From: DATKCJ01 sp035513275
GTDB taxonomy: Bacteria; Verrucomicrobiota; Verrucomicrobiia; Opitutales; Opitutaceae
DNA length: 24,954 nt
Reading direction: 5' to 3'
Assembly: GCA_035513275.1 (NCBI GenBank)
Contig: DATKCJ010000319.1
Coordinates: forward strand, 1 to 24,954
Made by a program: the position numbers and the translations under genes. Under the pieces are notes generated by a model. That model saw only the letters and a program-made list of their open reading frames with translations. It did not search any database and was not told where the DNA came from. This document shows positions 1-7,352 of the stretch, in pieces; the stretch's first letter is position 1, and every line of letters begins with the position of its first letter.

Positions 1-577
1 CGCTCTTGACGTAGATCGCAATGAGCCCGACCAGCGAGAGCATCGCACCGAGCGTGAGGTAGATCGTCATCTTAATCGCCGCATACTTGCGGTCGCGCCC
101 GCCCCAGATGCCGACCATGATGAACGTCGGGATCAGCGCCAACTCGTGGAAGAAGTAGATGAAGAAGACGTCCGTCGTGGCGAAGATGCCCATCAACCCG
201 CCCTGCATGACGAGCAGCAGCGTGAGGTAGAGGCCGAGACGCTCGGCGCCCGACTGCATCGCGTAGAGTCCGGCAGCGAGGCCGACGATGCCCGCCATCG
301 CGAAGAGCGGCATCGATACGCCGTTGAGGCCGAGGCGCAGGCTGATACCGAGCGCGTCGAGTCCGGTGGAGTATTGCGAGACGAGCACGAAGCCGCCGTC
401 GGCCGGCGCAGGATAGTTGATCCACACCGCGACCGCGCACGCCGCAGGCATCGCGAACCCGGCGAGCGCCACGAGATGGCGGAGCCGTTCCGAAAGCCGG
501 CCACCGAGCGCAAGCACAAGTGCGGCGGCGAGCGGCGTCGCGATGGCGATCGGAAGAAGGTTTGCGAGGTCGAGCAT
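1..577 (-). CDS. nuoM: NADH-quinone oxidoreductase subunit M, 5' part (cut by window edge)
   Basis: This is an antiporter-like proton-pumping subunit of the complex I membrane arm. Only the first 192 codons are present; the gene runs off the left edge, and the family is usually about 490-500 residues. The ATG at 577 gives a hydrophobic N-terminus starting MLDLANLLPIAIATP. The membrane segment FFIYFFHELALIPTFIMVG near residues 138-156 carries the conserved glutamate of the antiporter-like subunits. It is followed by the family-typical GIWGGRDRKYAAIKM stretch. It is the last visible gene of the operon, 133 bp after nuoL, and nuoN would be expected beyond the edge. No clear Shine-Dalgarno site precedes the start. 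The identity is secure; the full length cannot be judged. Confidence 0.93.
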   Translation of the reverse strand, partial: MLDLANLLPIAIATPLAAALVLALGGRLSERLRHLVALAGFAMPAACAVAVWINYPAPADGGFVLVSQYSTGLDALGISLRLGLNGVSMPLFAMAGIVGLAAGLYAMQSGAERLGLYLTLLLVMQGGLMGIFATTDVFFIYFFHELALIPTFIMVGIWGGRDRKYAAIKMTIYLTLGAMLSLVGLIAIYVKS

Positions 578-600
578 GAATCAGCGGAACGGCAGAGTTT

Positions 601-707
601 GGCCACAGATGGGCACAGATGGGCACAGATCGGGAAGCCGGAAACTGGCCCCGGAGCCCGATCCTGTTTTTCTGATTTTATCTGTGTTCATCCGTGTAAT
701 CTGTGGC
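601..707. repeat. Inverted CACAGATG-type repeat between nuoL and nuoM
   Basis: The left arm (601-630) is a tandem of near-identical 10-mers of the form CACAGATGGG. The right arm (about 678-707) is its gapped reverse complement, containing ATCTGTG, TCATCCGTG and ATCTGTGGC. Together they make an imperfect long hairpin with a 45-50 nt loop. It fills most of the nuoL-nuoM gap, ending 3 nt from the nuoL stop. It does not end in a T-run, so it is not a normal terminator. I remember this sequence type as dispersed in Verrucomicrobiota and Planctomycetota genomes; that is recollection, not a search. Confidence 0.8.
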
Positions 708-710
708 TTC

Positions 711-2594
711 CTAAAAAACCCCGGCGGCGAAGGCCCAGAAGAGCGCGGCGCCGATGAGGAACCAGTAGACGTAGGAGTGAATGTTGCCGGTGTGCAGCGC
801 GCGGGCGCCGATGCCAAACGCGGCGACGACTCCAGCGAGGCCGCGTACGATGAGGCCGGAGAGCACAATCTGGTCGATGAAGTTGAGCACCATCGCGAGG
901 CGCTGCTGCACCTTCGCGACGTAGTAACCGTAGAACTCATCGAACCAGAGTTTGCTGGCCAGCAGCCGGTGCAGTGCGGGCGCGCGCGTCGCGAGCGCGT
1001 CGGTCGCGGCAGGCTTGTAGAAAAGTAGCGCGGCGCCGGCGCCGACGATGAGGACGATGAGCGACGTGACGAGCACGACCGTGTGCGCGCTGCCGTGCGC
1101 TACGGGCACGAGTTCGAGAATGCCGTTGTAGACGTCCGGGTAGAGCGCCAGGTAACCGCCTGCCACCGCGCCGATCGCGAGGACGACGAGCGGAAGTGTC
1201 ATCACCACCGGCGTCTCATGCGCGTGTGATGCGGAGTCGGATCGCGACGCGCCGAAGAACGTGATTCGCCAGAGGCGAGTCATGTAGAACGCCGTCAGCA
1301 CCGCGCCGAGCGCGAGGATGACGAACACAGCGGTGTTCTTCTCGTAGGCGAGATAGAGGATCGCGTCCTTCGAGAAGAAGCCCGCGAGACCCGGCATGCC
1401 GATGATCGCGAGCACGCCGATCGTGAACGTGACGAATGTGACCGGCATCATCCGCGCGAGGCCGCCCATCTTGAAGATGTCCTGCTCGTGGTGGCAGGCG
1501 TGGATGATCGACCCCGAACCGAGGAAGAGCAGCGCCTTGAAGAAGGCGTGAGTCGTCAGGTGGAACATCGCGGCGCCCGCCCCCGCGGCGAGGACGACCG
1601 TGCTGCCCACGTGTCCGAAGGCCAATCCGCCCAGTCCAAACGCCGCGACCATGTAGCCGAGCTGCGAGAGAGTGGAGTATGCGAGGACGCGCTTGATGTC
1701 GTTCTGCACTACAGCGCACAACGCGGCGTAGAGCGCGGTGACGACACCAACCCACGTGATGACGTTCAGTGCCTCTGCGGGAAAAAGCGTAGCAGAAGTA
1801 AACCTGCAAAGCATGTAAATGCCGGCCGCAACCATCGTGGCGGCGTGGATCAGCGCAGATACAGGCGTCGGGCCTTCCATCGCGTCGGGCAGCCACACGT
1901 GCAGCGGCATCTGGGCGGACTTCCCAACCGCGCCGCAGAAGAGGAGCAACGCCATCCCTGCTGGAATCATCGAACCTAAATGGGACTGCACGATGGCAAT
2001 TTGATGAAGTTCCGACAGATTCGTCGTGCCGAACTGCCAGTAGCACCAGACGATTCCGATCAGGAAACCGAAGTCGCCCACACGGTTCACGATGAACGCC
2101 TTCTTCGATGCGGCCGCGGCGGAGGGTTTCTCGAGGTAGTGATTGATCAGCAGCCAGGAGCTGAAGCCAACCAGTTCCCAAAAGACGAAAATCATGAACA
2201 GGTTATCGGCGAGGACGATGCCGAGCATCGAGAACATGAAGATCGAGAGGCCACCGAAGAAGCGCGCCTTCGCGCCGTCGTCCTTCATGTAGCCGAGGCT
2301 GAACACGTGGATCAGGAACCCGACGTAGGCCACGACGGTGAGCATGAGCGCGGCGAGGTCGTCGAACTTTATGCCCATCGAAACCGTGAAGCCGCCGACC
2401 GAGAGCCACTCCATCGAGCGTTCGAACCGCTCGCCGTGGATCAAGAGGACTGTCGTGATGCCCGCGATGCCTGCGGCCGCCGCGACCGAGACGATCGATG
2501 CGATCCCACCGCGCCTGCGCAGAAACAACGCGATGATCGCCGCCGAGACGAGCGGCAGGATCAGGAGCCCGATCGCGTGTTGAAGCATGGTCAT
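711..2594 (-). CDS. nuoL: NADH-quinone oxidoreductase subunit L
   Basis: This is the distal antiporter-like proton-translocating subunit of complex I, 627 residues, a normal length for the family. It is hydrophobic throughout, with about 16 predicted membrane segments. The key glutamate is E140 in FVFWELVGFSSW, and the key lysine is K225 in GAVGKSAQMPLHVWLPDAM. The conserved PTPVSALIHAATMVAAG segment follows (residues 242-258). The C-terminal part carries the long lateral-helix region and final anchor. The start is ATG at 2594 (MTM); ATG at 2588 is an equal alternative. There is no Shine-Dalgarno site because a heptamer repeat ends 3 nt upstream of the start. It lies between nuoK and nuoM, in standard order. 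Confidence 0.97.
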   Translation of the reverse strand: MTMLQHAIGLLILPLVSAAIIALFLRRRGGIASIVSVAAAAGIAGITTVLLIHGERFERSMEWLSVGGFTVSMGIKFDDLAALMLTVVAYVGFLIHVFSLGYMKDDGAKARFFGGLSIFMFSMLGIVLADNLFMIFVFWELVGFSSWLLINHYLEKPSAAAASKKAFIVNRVGDFGFLIGIVWCYWQFGTTNLSELHQIAIVQSHLGSMIPAGMALLLFCGAVGKSAQMPLHVWLPDAMEGPTPVSALIHAATMVAAGIYMLCRFTSATLFPAEALNVITWVGVVTALYAALCAVVQNDIKRVLAYSTLSQLGYMVAAFGLGGLAFGHVGSTVVLAAGAGAAMFHLTTHAFFKALLFLGSGSIIHACHHEQDIFKMGGLARMMPVTFVTFTIGVLAIIGMPGLAGFFSKDAILYLAYEKNTAVFVILALGAVLTAFYMTRLWRITFFGASRSDSASHAHETPVVMTLPLVVLAIGAVAGGYLALYPDVYNGILELVPVAHGSAHTVVLVTSLIVLIVGAGAALLFYKPAATDALATRAPALHRLLASKLWFDEFYGYYVAKVQQRLAMVLNFIDQIVLSGLIVRGLAGVVAAFGIGARALHTGNIHSYVYWFLIGAALFWAFAAGVF

Positions 2595-2597
2595 TCT

Positions 2598-2634
2598 TGA
2601 AAGTAGTGAGTAGCGGGTAGCGGGTAGCGGGCAG
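2598..2634. repeat. GTAGCGG heptamer tandem upstream of nuoL
   Basis: A tandem of 7-nt units (GTAGTGA, then three GTAGCGG, then a decayed unit) is preceded by GAAA. It begins 3 nt upstream of the nuoL start codon, so it forms the leader of that gene. The same heptamer family occurs at 3593-3693 and 9265-9383, there as paired opposite arms. Here only one arm is present. Confidence 0.85.
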
Positions 2635-2643
2635 ACGGATCAA

Positions 2644-2720
2644 GGTAGGGCGCTCTGCTGGCCAGCAGAGCTGGGCGCGCCGAATCAGGTTCGCGGACGG
2701 CCCGGCGGTCCGTCCCTACC
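2644..2720. repeat. Palindromic element with GGTAGGG/CCCTACC ends, between nuoK and nuoL
   Basis: A 77-bp element is bounded by GGTAGGG (2644-2650) and its exact complement CCCTACC (2714-2720). Inside are a perfect 20-bp palindrome, GCTCTGCTGGCCAGCAGAGC (2652-2671), and a second stem, GGACGG (2695-2700) with CCGTCC (2710-2715). It looks like a small non-coding palindromic repeat. A structurally similar element with near-identical ends sits inside nuoG at 5902-6011. Confidence 0.8.
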
Positions 2721-2763
2721 CCAAGGCAGCAATCCCAAAGAAGCAGGTGTGCAATTGCGCTCA

Positions 2764-3069
2764 TCAGTTTCTGAGCGAAGTGAGCGCGTCGACCTCAACG
2801 GTTCGGCGGAGACGGAAGAGCGCGACGATGATTGCAAGGCCGACCGCGACTTCGGCTGCGGCGACGGTGATGATGAAGAAAACGAACGTATTGCCGTCGG
2901 GCGTGCCGTTGAAGCGCGAGAAGGCGACGAGCGCCAGCGTCGACGCGCTCAGCATCATCTCGAGCGACATGTAGAGGATGAGCGTGTTTCTCCGTGCGAG
3001 CACGCCGAGGAAGCCAATTGCGAAGAGCAGCCCGGCGACGATGAGGTAGGCATTGAGGGAGATCGTCAT
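2764..3069 (-). CDS. nuoK: NADH-quinone oxidoreductase subunit K
   Basis: This is a small membrane subunit of complex I in the proton path, 101 residues, the standard length. There are three membrane helices (about 5-23, 30-50, 61-84). The two conserved intramembrane glutamates are E37 in LYMSLEMML and E73 in VAAAEVAVGLAI. The start is ATG at 3069, 3 nt after the nuoJ stop codon, so translation is probably coupled to nuoJ. Downstream, toward nuoL, lies a 169-bp gap filled by two repeats. The function is well established for the family, and all key residues are present. Confidence 0.97.
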   Translation of the reverse strand: MTISLNAYLIVAGLLFAIGFLGVLARRNTLILYMSLEMMLSASTLALVAFSRFNGTPDGNTFVFFIITVAAAEVAVGLAIIVALFRLRRTVEVDALTSLRN

Positions 3070-3072
3070 GGC

Positions 3073-3588
3073 TCAGGTCCCCTTCCCTTCCGCGCGGTGC
3101 TTCCGGCCGAGCACGATGACGCCTATCATCGCCATGAGCAGGAGGAATCCCGTCACCTGCAGCGGCAGCAGGTAGGACGTGAAGAGTTGCTGGCCGAAGA
3201 TCTTCAGACCCGAGCCCGGCGCAATGACGTCCACAGAGGCTGGTCCGGTGATGCGGTCGCGCGAGAATAGCCACAACACTCCGGTGACGAGCAGCGCGAA
3301 CGACACGGCAGCCGCCAAAGCGGATATCAGTTGCACGGGACGTCGGGTTCGCGTCTCCACGTTCATCAGCATGACGATGAAAAGGAACAGCACGACGACC
3401 GCGCCCGCGTAGACAAGGATCTGGAGCACCGCCAGGAAGTAGGCCTCGAGCAGCACGAACATCCCGGCGATGCCGACAAACGCGAGGATGAGGAACATCG
3501 CAGCATTCACCGCGTCGCGGCTCAGCACGACCGCGAGCGCCGAGCCCACGATCAAAGCCGCGAAAAAGTAGAAGAGGAAGTCGCTCAT
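3073..3588 (-). CDS. nuoJ: NADH-quinone oxidoreductase subunit J
   Basis: This is a membrane subunit of complex I, 171 residues with five predicted helices. The third helix carries the family pattern (LQILVYAGAVVVLFLFIVML, about residues 56-75) that includes the pi-bulge region of NuoJ. A polar loop follows near residues 112-136, and a last helix precedes the basic C-terminus. The start is ATG at 3588. A GTAGCGG-type heptamer repeat begins 4 nt upstream, leaving no room for a ribosome binding site. The stop lies 3 nt before the nuoK start. Confidence 0.96.
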   Translation of the reverse strand: MSDFLFYFFAALIVGSALAVVLSRDAVNAAMFLILAFVGIAGMFVLLEAYFLAVLQILVYAGAVVVLFLFIVMLMNVETRTRRPVQLISALAAAVSFALLVTGVLWLFSRDRITGPASVDVIAPGSGLKIFGQQLFTSYLLPLQVTGFLLLMAMIGVIVLGRKHRAEGKGT

Positions 3589-3592
3589 CTCA

Positions 3593-3693
3593 GAAAGTAG
3601 CGGGTAGCGGGTAGCGAGTAGTGAGTAGGAATTCAGCGACGGAGATCTCGATTCCGGGATGCTCGCTACTCGCTACTCGATGCTCGCTACTTG
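3593..3693. repeat. Inverted GTAGCGG/GTAGCGA heptamer repeat between nuoI and nuoJ
   Basis: The left arm (3594-3629) consists of five GTAG-NGN heptamers. The right arm (about 3660-3693) has the complementary series CGCTACT, CGCTACT, CGATGCT, CGCTACT. The arms can pair over roughly 30 bp around a 30-nt loop. The element fills nearly the whole nuoI-nuoJ gap, lying 4 nt from the nuoJ start and 9 nt from the nuoI stop. It is related to 2598-2634 and 9265-9383. Confidence 0.85.
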
Positions 3694-3702
3694 TTTTCGC
3701 GC

Positions 3703-4254
3703 TCAATGGTGTTCTCCGGTTCTAGCCGCCACTTCGGCGGCTTTCTTCACGTCCCATTTGAAGTGCTTGTCGGGGACCGTGCCGCCGAGTTCGTAGAGCT
3801 TGTCCTTGTTGTAGACGAACTCGGCGCGTGTGTAGCCGGACACCGAGTAGATGTTTTGCAGGAAGATCGCCTCTTCGGGGCAGACTTCCTGGCACAGACC
3901 GCAGTAGATGCAGCGCAGCATGTCGATGTCGAAGGCTTTGGGCGCCTTCTCGACGTGAGCGGTCGGATCGTCGGCGGGAATCTCGCCGGGAGTGATCCGG
4001 ATCGCCTTCGGCGGGCAGACGAACTCGCAGAGCTGGCACGAGACGCATTTCTCGCGGCCGTTCGGGTCCTTCACGAGCGTCGGCACGCCGCGGTAGCCCG
4101 GCGGGATAGCGGGGCGCTGCTCGGGATACTCAAGCGTGACCTTCGGCGCGAACATGTGCCGGATGGTGGTCCGCATGCCCGCGAAGATCGCCGGCAGGTA
4201 CGTGCGCTCGGCGAAGGAGAGCGGCTTGCGTTCGAGTTTCTTTCCGGTGGCCAT
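3703..4254 (-). CDS. nuoI: NADH-quinone oxidoreductase subunit I (8Fe ferredoxin type)
   Basis: This peripheral-arm subunit holds clusters N6a and N6b, which pass electrons toward N2 in NuoB. It is 183 residues, normal for the family. The two CxxCxxCxxxCP motifs are C70/C73/C76/C80 and C115/C118/C121/C125; they bind two 4Fe-4S clusters. The N-terminal amphipathic part (residues 10-40) matches the region that contacts the membrane arm. The start is ATG at 4254, 6 nt after the nuoH stop. Confidence 0.97.
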   Translation of the reverse strand: MATGKKLERKPLSFAERTYLPAIFAGMRTTIRHMFAPKVTLEYPEQRPAIPPGYRGVPTLVKDPNGREKCVSCQLCEFVCPPKAIRITPGEIPADDPTAHVEKAPKAFDIDMLRCIYCGLCQEVCPEEAIFLQNIYSVSGYTRAEFVYNKDKLYELGGTVPDKHFKWDVKKAAEVAARTGEHH

Positions 4255-4260
4255 GGCGGA

Positions 4261-5376
4261 TCAGCGGGTGTCGATCCACGCAATCAGGATCGCGTAGAAA
4301 ATGAGGTTGGCGATCGCGATCGGCAGCATGATCCGCCAGCCGATGCGCATAACCTGGTCGTAGCGGAAGCGCGGCACGGTCCAGCGCACCCAGATGAAGA
4401 TGAACAGGAGGAACAGGGTCTTCGCGAGGAACGAGAGGACCGAAATCAGGCCGCCGAGGAAGCCCGACGCGAGCCCGAGCTCCGACCACGTAAGGAATGG
4501 CAGCGGATTCCAGCCACCGAGAAACAACAGCACGAACGCCGCCGAGCCGACGACGATGTTCGCATACTCGCCGATGAAGAAGAGGCCGAACTTGAAGCCG
4601 CCGTATTCGGTGTGGAAACCGCCGACGAGTTCCGACTCCGACTCGGGCATGTCGAACGGCAGCCGGTTCGTCTCGGCAAAGAGCGCGACGAGGAACGTGA
4701 CCGCCGACACCGGCATCCAAAGGAGGAACCACAATCCACCCTGCGCTTCGACGACGCGCACGAGGCTGAGTGTGCCGTCCATGCCCGGCGCGTTTGTCCA
4801 GAGGAAGACCGGCAGGACCGAGAGGCCCATCGCGATCTCGTAGGAGATGAGCTGCGCCGACGCGCGGATGCTGCCGAGGAAGGGATACTTCGAATTCGAC
4901 GCCCAGCCGGCGAGGATGAGCGAATACACGCTGAGCGAGGAGATCGCGAAGATGAACAGGATGCCGACATCGAGGTTCGCGATGATGAGCGGCTTCAGCA
5001 GACCGGTGGCCTCTTCGACATATTGGCCAAACGGGACGACTGACACAGTCGTCAGCGCCGGGATCACCGCGAGCATCGGCGCGAGGAAGAAGTAGAACTT
5101 CCGCACATGCCCCGGCACCGGGTCCTCCTTGAAAAGGAATTTTCCTCCGTCTGCAAGCGGCTGGAAGATACCGAGCCTCTGGAGCAGCCGGCCGATGATC
5201 GGGATCGCACCGATGAGCGGAACGACGGTGCGGTTCGGGCCGACGCGGCCCTGGATCCACGCGGAGACCTTGCGCTCCGCGAGCACCGCGTAGGCGCAGA
5301 TCGTGAACATCACGGCGACCACGGCAACGGACTTGCCGAGGATCATCGCGAAATTCATGAGCGTCTCGTTGTCCAT
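4261..5376 (-). CDS. nuoH: NADH-quinone oxidoreductase subunit H
   Basis: This is the membrane-arm subunit that joins the peripheral arm and forms part of the quinone chamber. It is 371 residues with eight to nine membrane helices. Family markers are visible: AERKVSAWIQGRVGPNR near residues 32-48, and the acidic loop MPESESELVGGFHTEYGGF near residues 233-251, which is the conserved quinone-cavity loop. The start is ATG at 5376, 13 nt after the nuoG stop, and the stop is 6 nt before nuoI. It sits in a compact part of the operon without repeats. Confidence 0.97.
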   Translation of the reverse strand: MDNETLMNFAMILGKSVAVVAVMFTICAYAVLAERKVSAWIQGRVGPNRTVVPLIGAIPIIGRLLQRLGIFQPLADGGKFLFKEDPVPGHVRKFYFFLAPMLAVIPALTTVSVVPFGQYVEEATGLLKPLIIANLDVGILFIFAISSLSVYSLILAGWASNSKYPFLGSIRASAQLISYEIAMGLSVLPVFLWTNAPGMDGTLSLVRVVEAQGGLWFLLWMPVSAVTFLVALFAETNRLPFDMPESESELVGGFHTEYGGFKFGLFFIGEYANIVVGSAAFVLLFLGGWNPLPFLTWSELGLASGFLGGLISVLSFLAKTLFLLFIFIWVRWTVPRFRYDQVMRIGWRIMLPIAIANLIFYAILIAWIDTR

Positions 5377-5389
5377 GGCGCGCGGACGG

Positions 5390-7240
5390 TCAGGCCGTCA
5401 CCGCCTCCTTCGCGGGCTTGTAATGGAGCGACTCGCCCTCGCAGAACGGGAGCGAGGCGAGCGCGCCCGGCTCGAGTGCAACGCCGTCCAGCGGAATTGT
5501 GCCCCACTTCAGACCCGCGAGCATCGGAACCCCGGAGGCCATCACGGACCAGACTTCCTCGGCCGTCGCGGGCTGTGCTGTGCCGGCCATTGCCTTGATG
5601 AGCGCAGCCAACGCGGCGAGATCGTCAGTCAGACCAGCAGGGCCGGGCACGGCGGTGTGAAACTTTTGCAGGCGGAACTGTTGGTTTACGAAGGAACCAC
5701 TCTTCTCGAACACCGTGAGCGTCGGAATGACGACCTTCGCGGCGCGGCTCGTGGCGTTCGCGTGCGTGCCGAGGTAGACGATCGACATTTTCGCAAGCTG
5801 CGCGGCGGTGAGTCCCGCGGCGGCGAGGTCCTCGCCGATCGAGACGACGGTCTTCACCGCGCCGGAGTCGATCGCCGCGGCGAGGGAATCGAGACCTCCG
5901 AGGTAGGCGCGGCTCTCCGAGCCGCCCTTGTCTGCGCTCGCGTTTAGGTCGGCTCGCCCGTTCGACAAGCTCAGGGTCCCCAGACTGTCGGGGGAGAGAG
6001 CCGACCCTACCCCTGCCTTCGGCAGGTCGGAAATCAGGCCTGTAATCAGCGCGCCGCGGACGTTGGGGTTGCGGTCGGCGGTGAGGAGGAGGCCGTCGCC
6101 CGGGGCCGTGCGAGAGACAACCGAAACCGAGGCGTTCGTGACCTCGGCGAGGCGGCGGGCGAGGAATTGTTCTTCGATCGAGCTGCGGCCGGAGGCGACG
6201 AGAGCTACGGCTGATTTTTGAATTTCGATTTGAGATTTTCGATTGTGGGAACCGGAGAGGAGGTCAGCGGCGGCTTGGATTGCGGCGGCGGGTGTCGCAG
6301 TGATGCCGTCGATCGAAGCTTCGCGGAGGCGGTCGGGAGACTCGACGAGCTTGTAGAGTTCGCGGCCGCTGTCGGTCATCCATGTGTCGTTGACGGCGTC
6401 GTTGCGGCGCGGGGTAATCCGGTAGATCTTGCCCTCGCGGCTCCAGACCTCGGTGTTCGTGCCGGCGGACGACTCGGTGCAGATGCTGGGCGTGGTCTTG
6501 AGGAACCACACGCGCATCTTGAATCGGAAGTCCATGCTCGTGAGTGCGCCGACGGGGCAGATGTCGACCGTGTTAAGCGAGTAGTTGTTCTCGAGCTGCT
6601 TGCCCGGGAAGCACGTGAGCGTGCTGTAGCTTCCGCGGTCGATGAAGCCGAGCACGTCGTCCTTCGCGATCTCCTTCGTGAAGCGGATGCAGCGCGAGCA
6701 AAGGATGCAGCGCTCGTCGTCGAGCACGACGCGCGGACCGAGCAACGTGCGCTTCGGCTTCACGTTCTTCGGTTCGATGAAGCGCGAGTAGCCGCGGCCG
6801 TAGCCCGTGGCAAACTCCTGAAGGCTGCATTCGCCGGCCTGGTCGCAGATCGGGCAGTCGAGCGGGTGGTTGACGAGGAGAAACTCCATCACGCCCTCGC
6901 GGCAGTCCTTCACGAGGGGAGTGTTCGTGCGGATGTGCATTCCCGGGCTCGCGTAGGTGGCGCAGCCGATTTGGGGACGCGGGATCCAGTTGACCATGGG
7001 CTTGCCCGTCGCCGGGTCAGTGAGAGGCGTGCGCGTCGAGGGATCGAGCGCTGGCATTCCCATTTCGACAAGGCACATCCTGCAATTGCCGACAACGCTC
7101 AGCTTCGGGTGGTAGCAATAGTGCGGCACCTCGACGCCGAGCTTCGACGCCGCCTCGATGATGTTCGTGCCTTTCGGCACGAGCAAATCGCGGCCGTCGA
7201 TGTTGACGGTGACCAGGTCGGGCTTGGAGGGAGCGGACAT
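5390..7240 (-). CDS. nuoG: NADH-quinone oxidoreductase subunit G, with repeat-derived insertions
   Basis: This peripheral-arm Fe-S subunit takes electrons from NuoF/E and passes them to NuoI. It is 616 residues; the E. coli protein is about 900, and shorter forms are common. The N-terminal 2Fe-2S domain has C42, C53, C56 and C93. The HxxxCxxC motif has H125, C129, C132 and C138. The 4Fe-4S ligands are C178, C181, C184 and C228. The N7 cluster found in some NuoG proteins is absent: only C254 remains in PSICTESSAGTN. The rest is a shortened molybdopterin-oxidoreductase-like fold without an active cofactor site that I can see. Residues 330-343 and about 405-447 are encoded by sequences matching dispersed repeats (see separate entries). 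The frame stays open through both. The start is ATG at 7240. Confidence 0.96.
   Translation of the reverse strand: MSAPSKPDLVTVNIDGRDLLVPKGTNIIEAASKLGVEVPHYCYHPKLSVVGNCRMCLVEMGMPALDPSTRTPLTDPATGKPMVNWIPRPQIGCATYASPGMHIRTNTPLVKDCREGVMEFLLVNHPLDCPICDQAGECSLQEFATGYGRGYSRFIEPKNVKPKRTLLGPRVVLDDERCILCSRCIRFTKEIAKDDVLGFIDRGSYSTLTCFPGKQLENNYSLNTVDICPVGALTSMDFRFKMRVWFLKTTPSICTESSAGTNTEVWSREGKIYRITPRRNDAVNDTWMTDSGRELYKLVESPDRLREASIDGITATPAAAIQAAADLLSGSHNRKSQIEIQKSAVALVASGRSSIEEQFLARRLAEVTNASVSVVSRTAPGDGLLLTADRNPNVRGALITGLISDLPKAGVGSALSPDSLGTLSLSNGRADLNASADKGGSESRAYLGGLDSLAAAIDSGAVKTVVSIGEDLAAAGLTAAQLAKMSIVYLGTHANATSRAAKVVIPTLTVFEKSGSFVNQQFRLQKFHTAVPGPAGLTDDLAALAALIKAMAGTAQPATAEEVWSVMASGVPMLAGLKWGTIPLDGVALEPGALASLPFCEGESLHYKPAKEAVTA
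5902..6026. repeat. Palindromic repeat cluster inside nuoG
   Basis: The segment begins GGTAGGC and reaches CCCTACC at 6005-6011, as in the intergenic element at 2644-2720. It holds a perfect 7-bp stem, GCGGCTC-TCC-GAGCCGC (5909-5925), and a perfect 9-bp stem, GGTCGGCTC (5947-5955) with GAGCCGACC (5998-6006). It also holds the motif TTCGACAAGCTCAGGG in that stem's loop, and a 6-bp stem, CCTGCC-TTC-GGCAGG (6012-6026). It encodes NuoG residues of about 405-447 without a stop codon. The density of hairpins is unlike the rest of the gene. Confidence 0.75.
6213..6247. repeat. GATTTTC heptamer tandem inside nuoG
   Basis: Five consecutive 7-nt units are present on the plus strand: GATTTTT, GAATTTC, GATTTGA, GATTTTC, GATTGTG. 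The intergenic copy at 8697-8731 also has five units and 35 nt, in the same orientation. On the coding strand it encodes NuoG residues HNRKSQIEIQKS. The AT-rich composition contrasts with the GC-rich surrounding gene. Confidence 0.75.
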
Positions 7241-7257
7241 TACGGAGAAGAAGTGTT

Positions 7258-7351
7258 AACCACGAAACACACGAAATACACGAAAGGGCTTCAGGGCGCC
7301 TAAGGTGTTTGTCGTGGATTTCATTTCGTGTGTTTCGTGTATTTCGTGGTG
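7258..7351. repeat. Inverted ACACGAAA-type repeat between nuoF and nuoG
   Basis: The left arm (7258-7285) is a run of 9-mers (ACCACGAAA, CACACGAAA, TACACGAAA). The right arm (7324-7351) is the opposite series, with TTTCGTGTG, TTTCGTGTA and TTTCGTGGTG. The arms are about 26 of 28 complementary around a 38-nt loop. The right arm ends 1 nt from the nuoF stop codon. It fills the 112-bp gap and is not a standard terminator, since nuoG continues beyond it. Confidence 0.85.
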
Positions 7352-7352
7352 A

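Noticed and set aside
3691..5043. Plus-strand open frame of 450 codons
   Set aside because: It is antisense to nuoI and nuoH, which are unmistakable; the product is a charged, low-complexity shadow.
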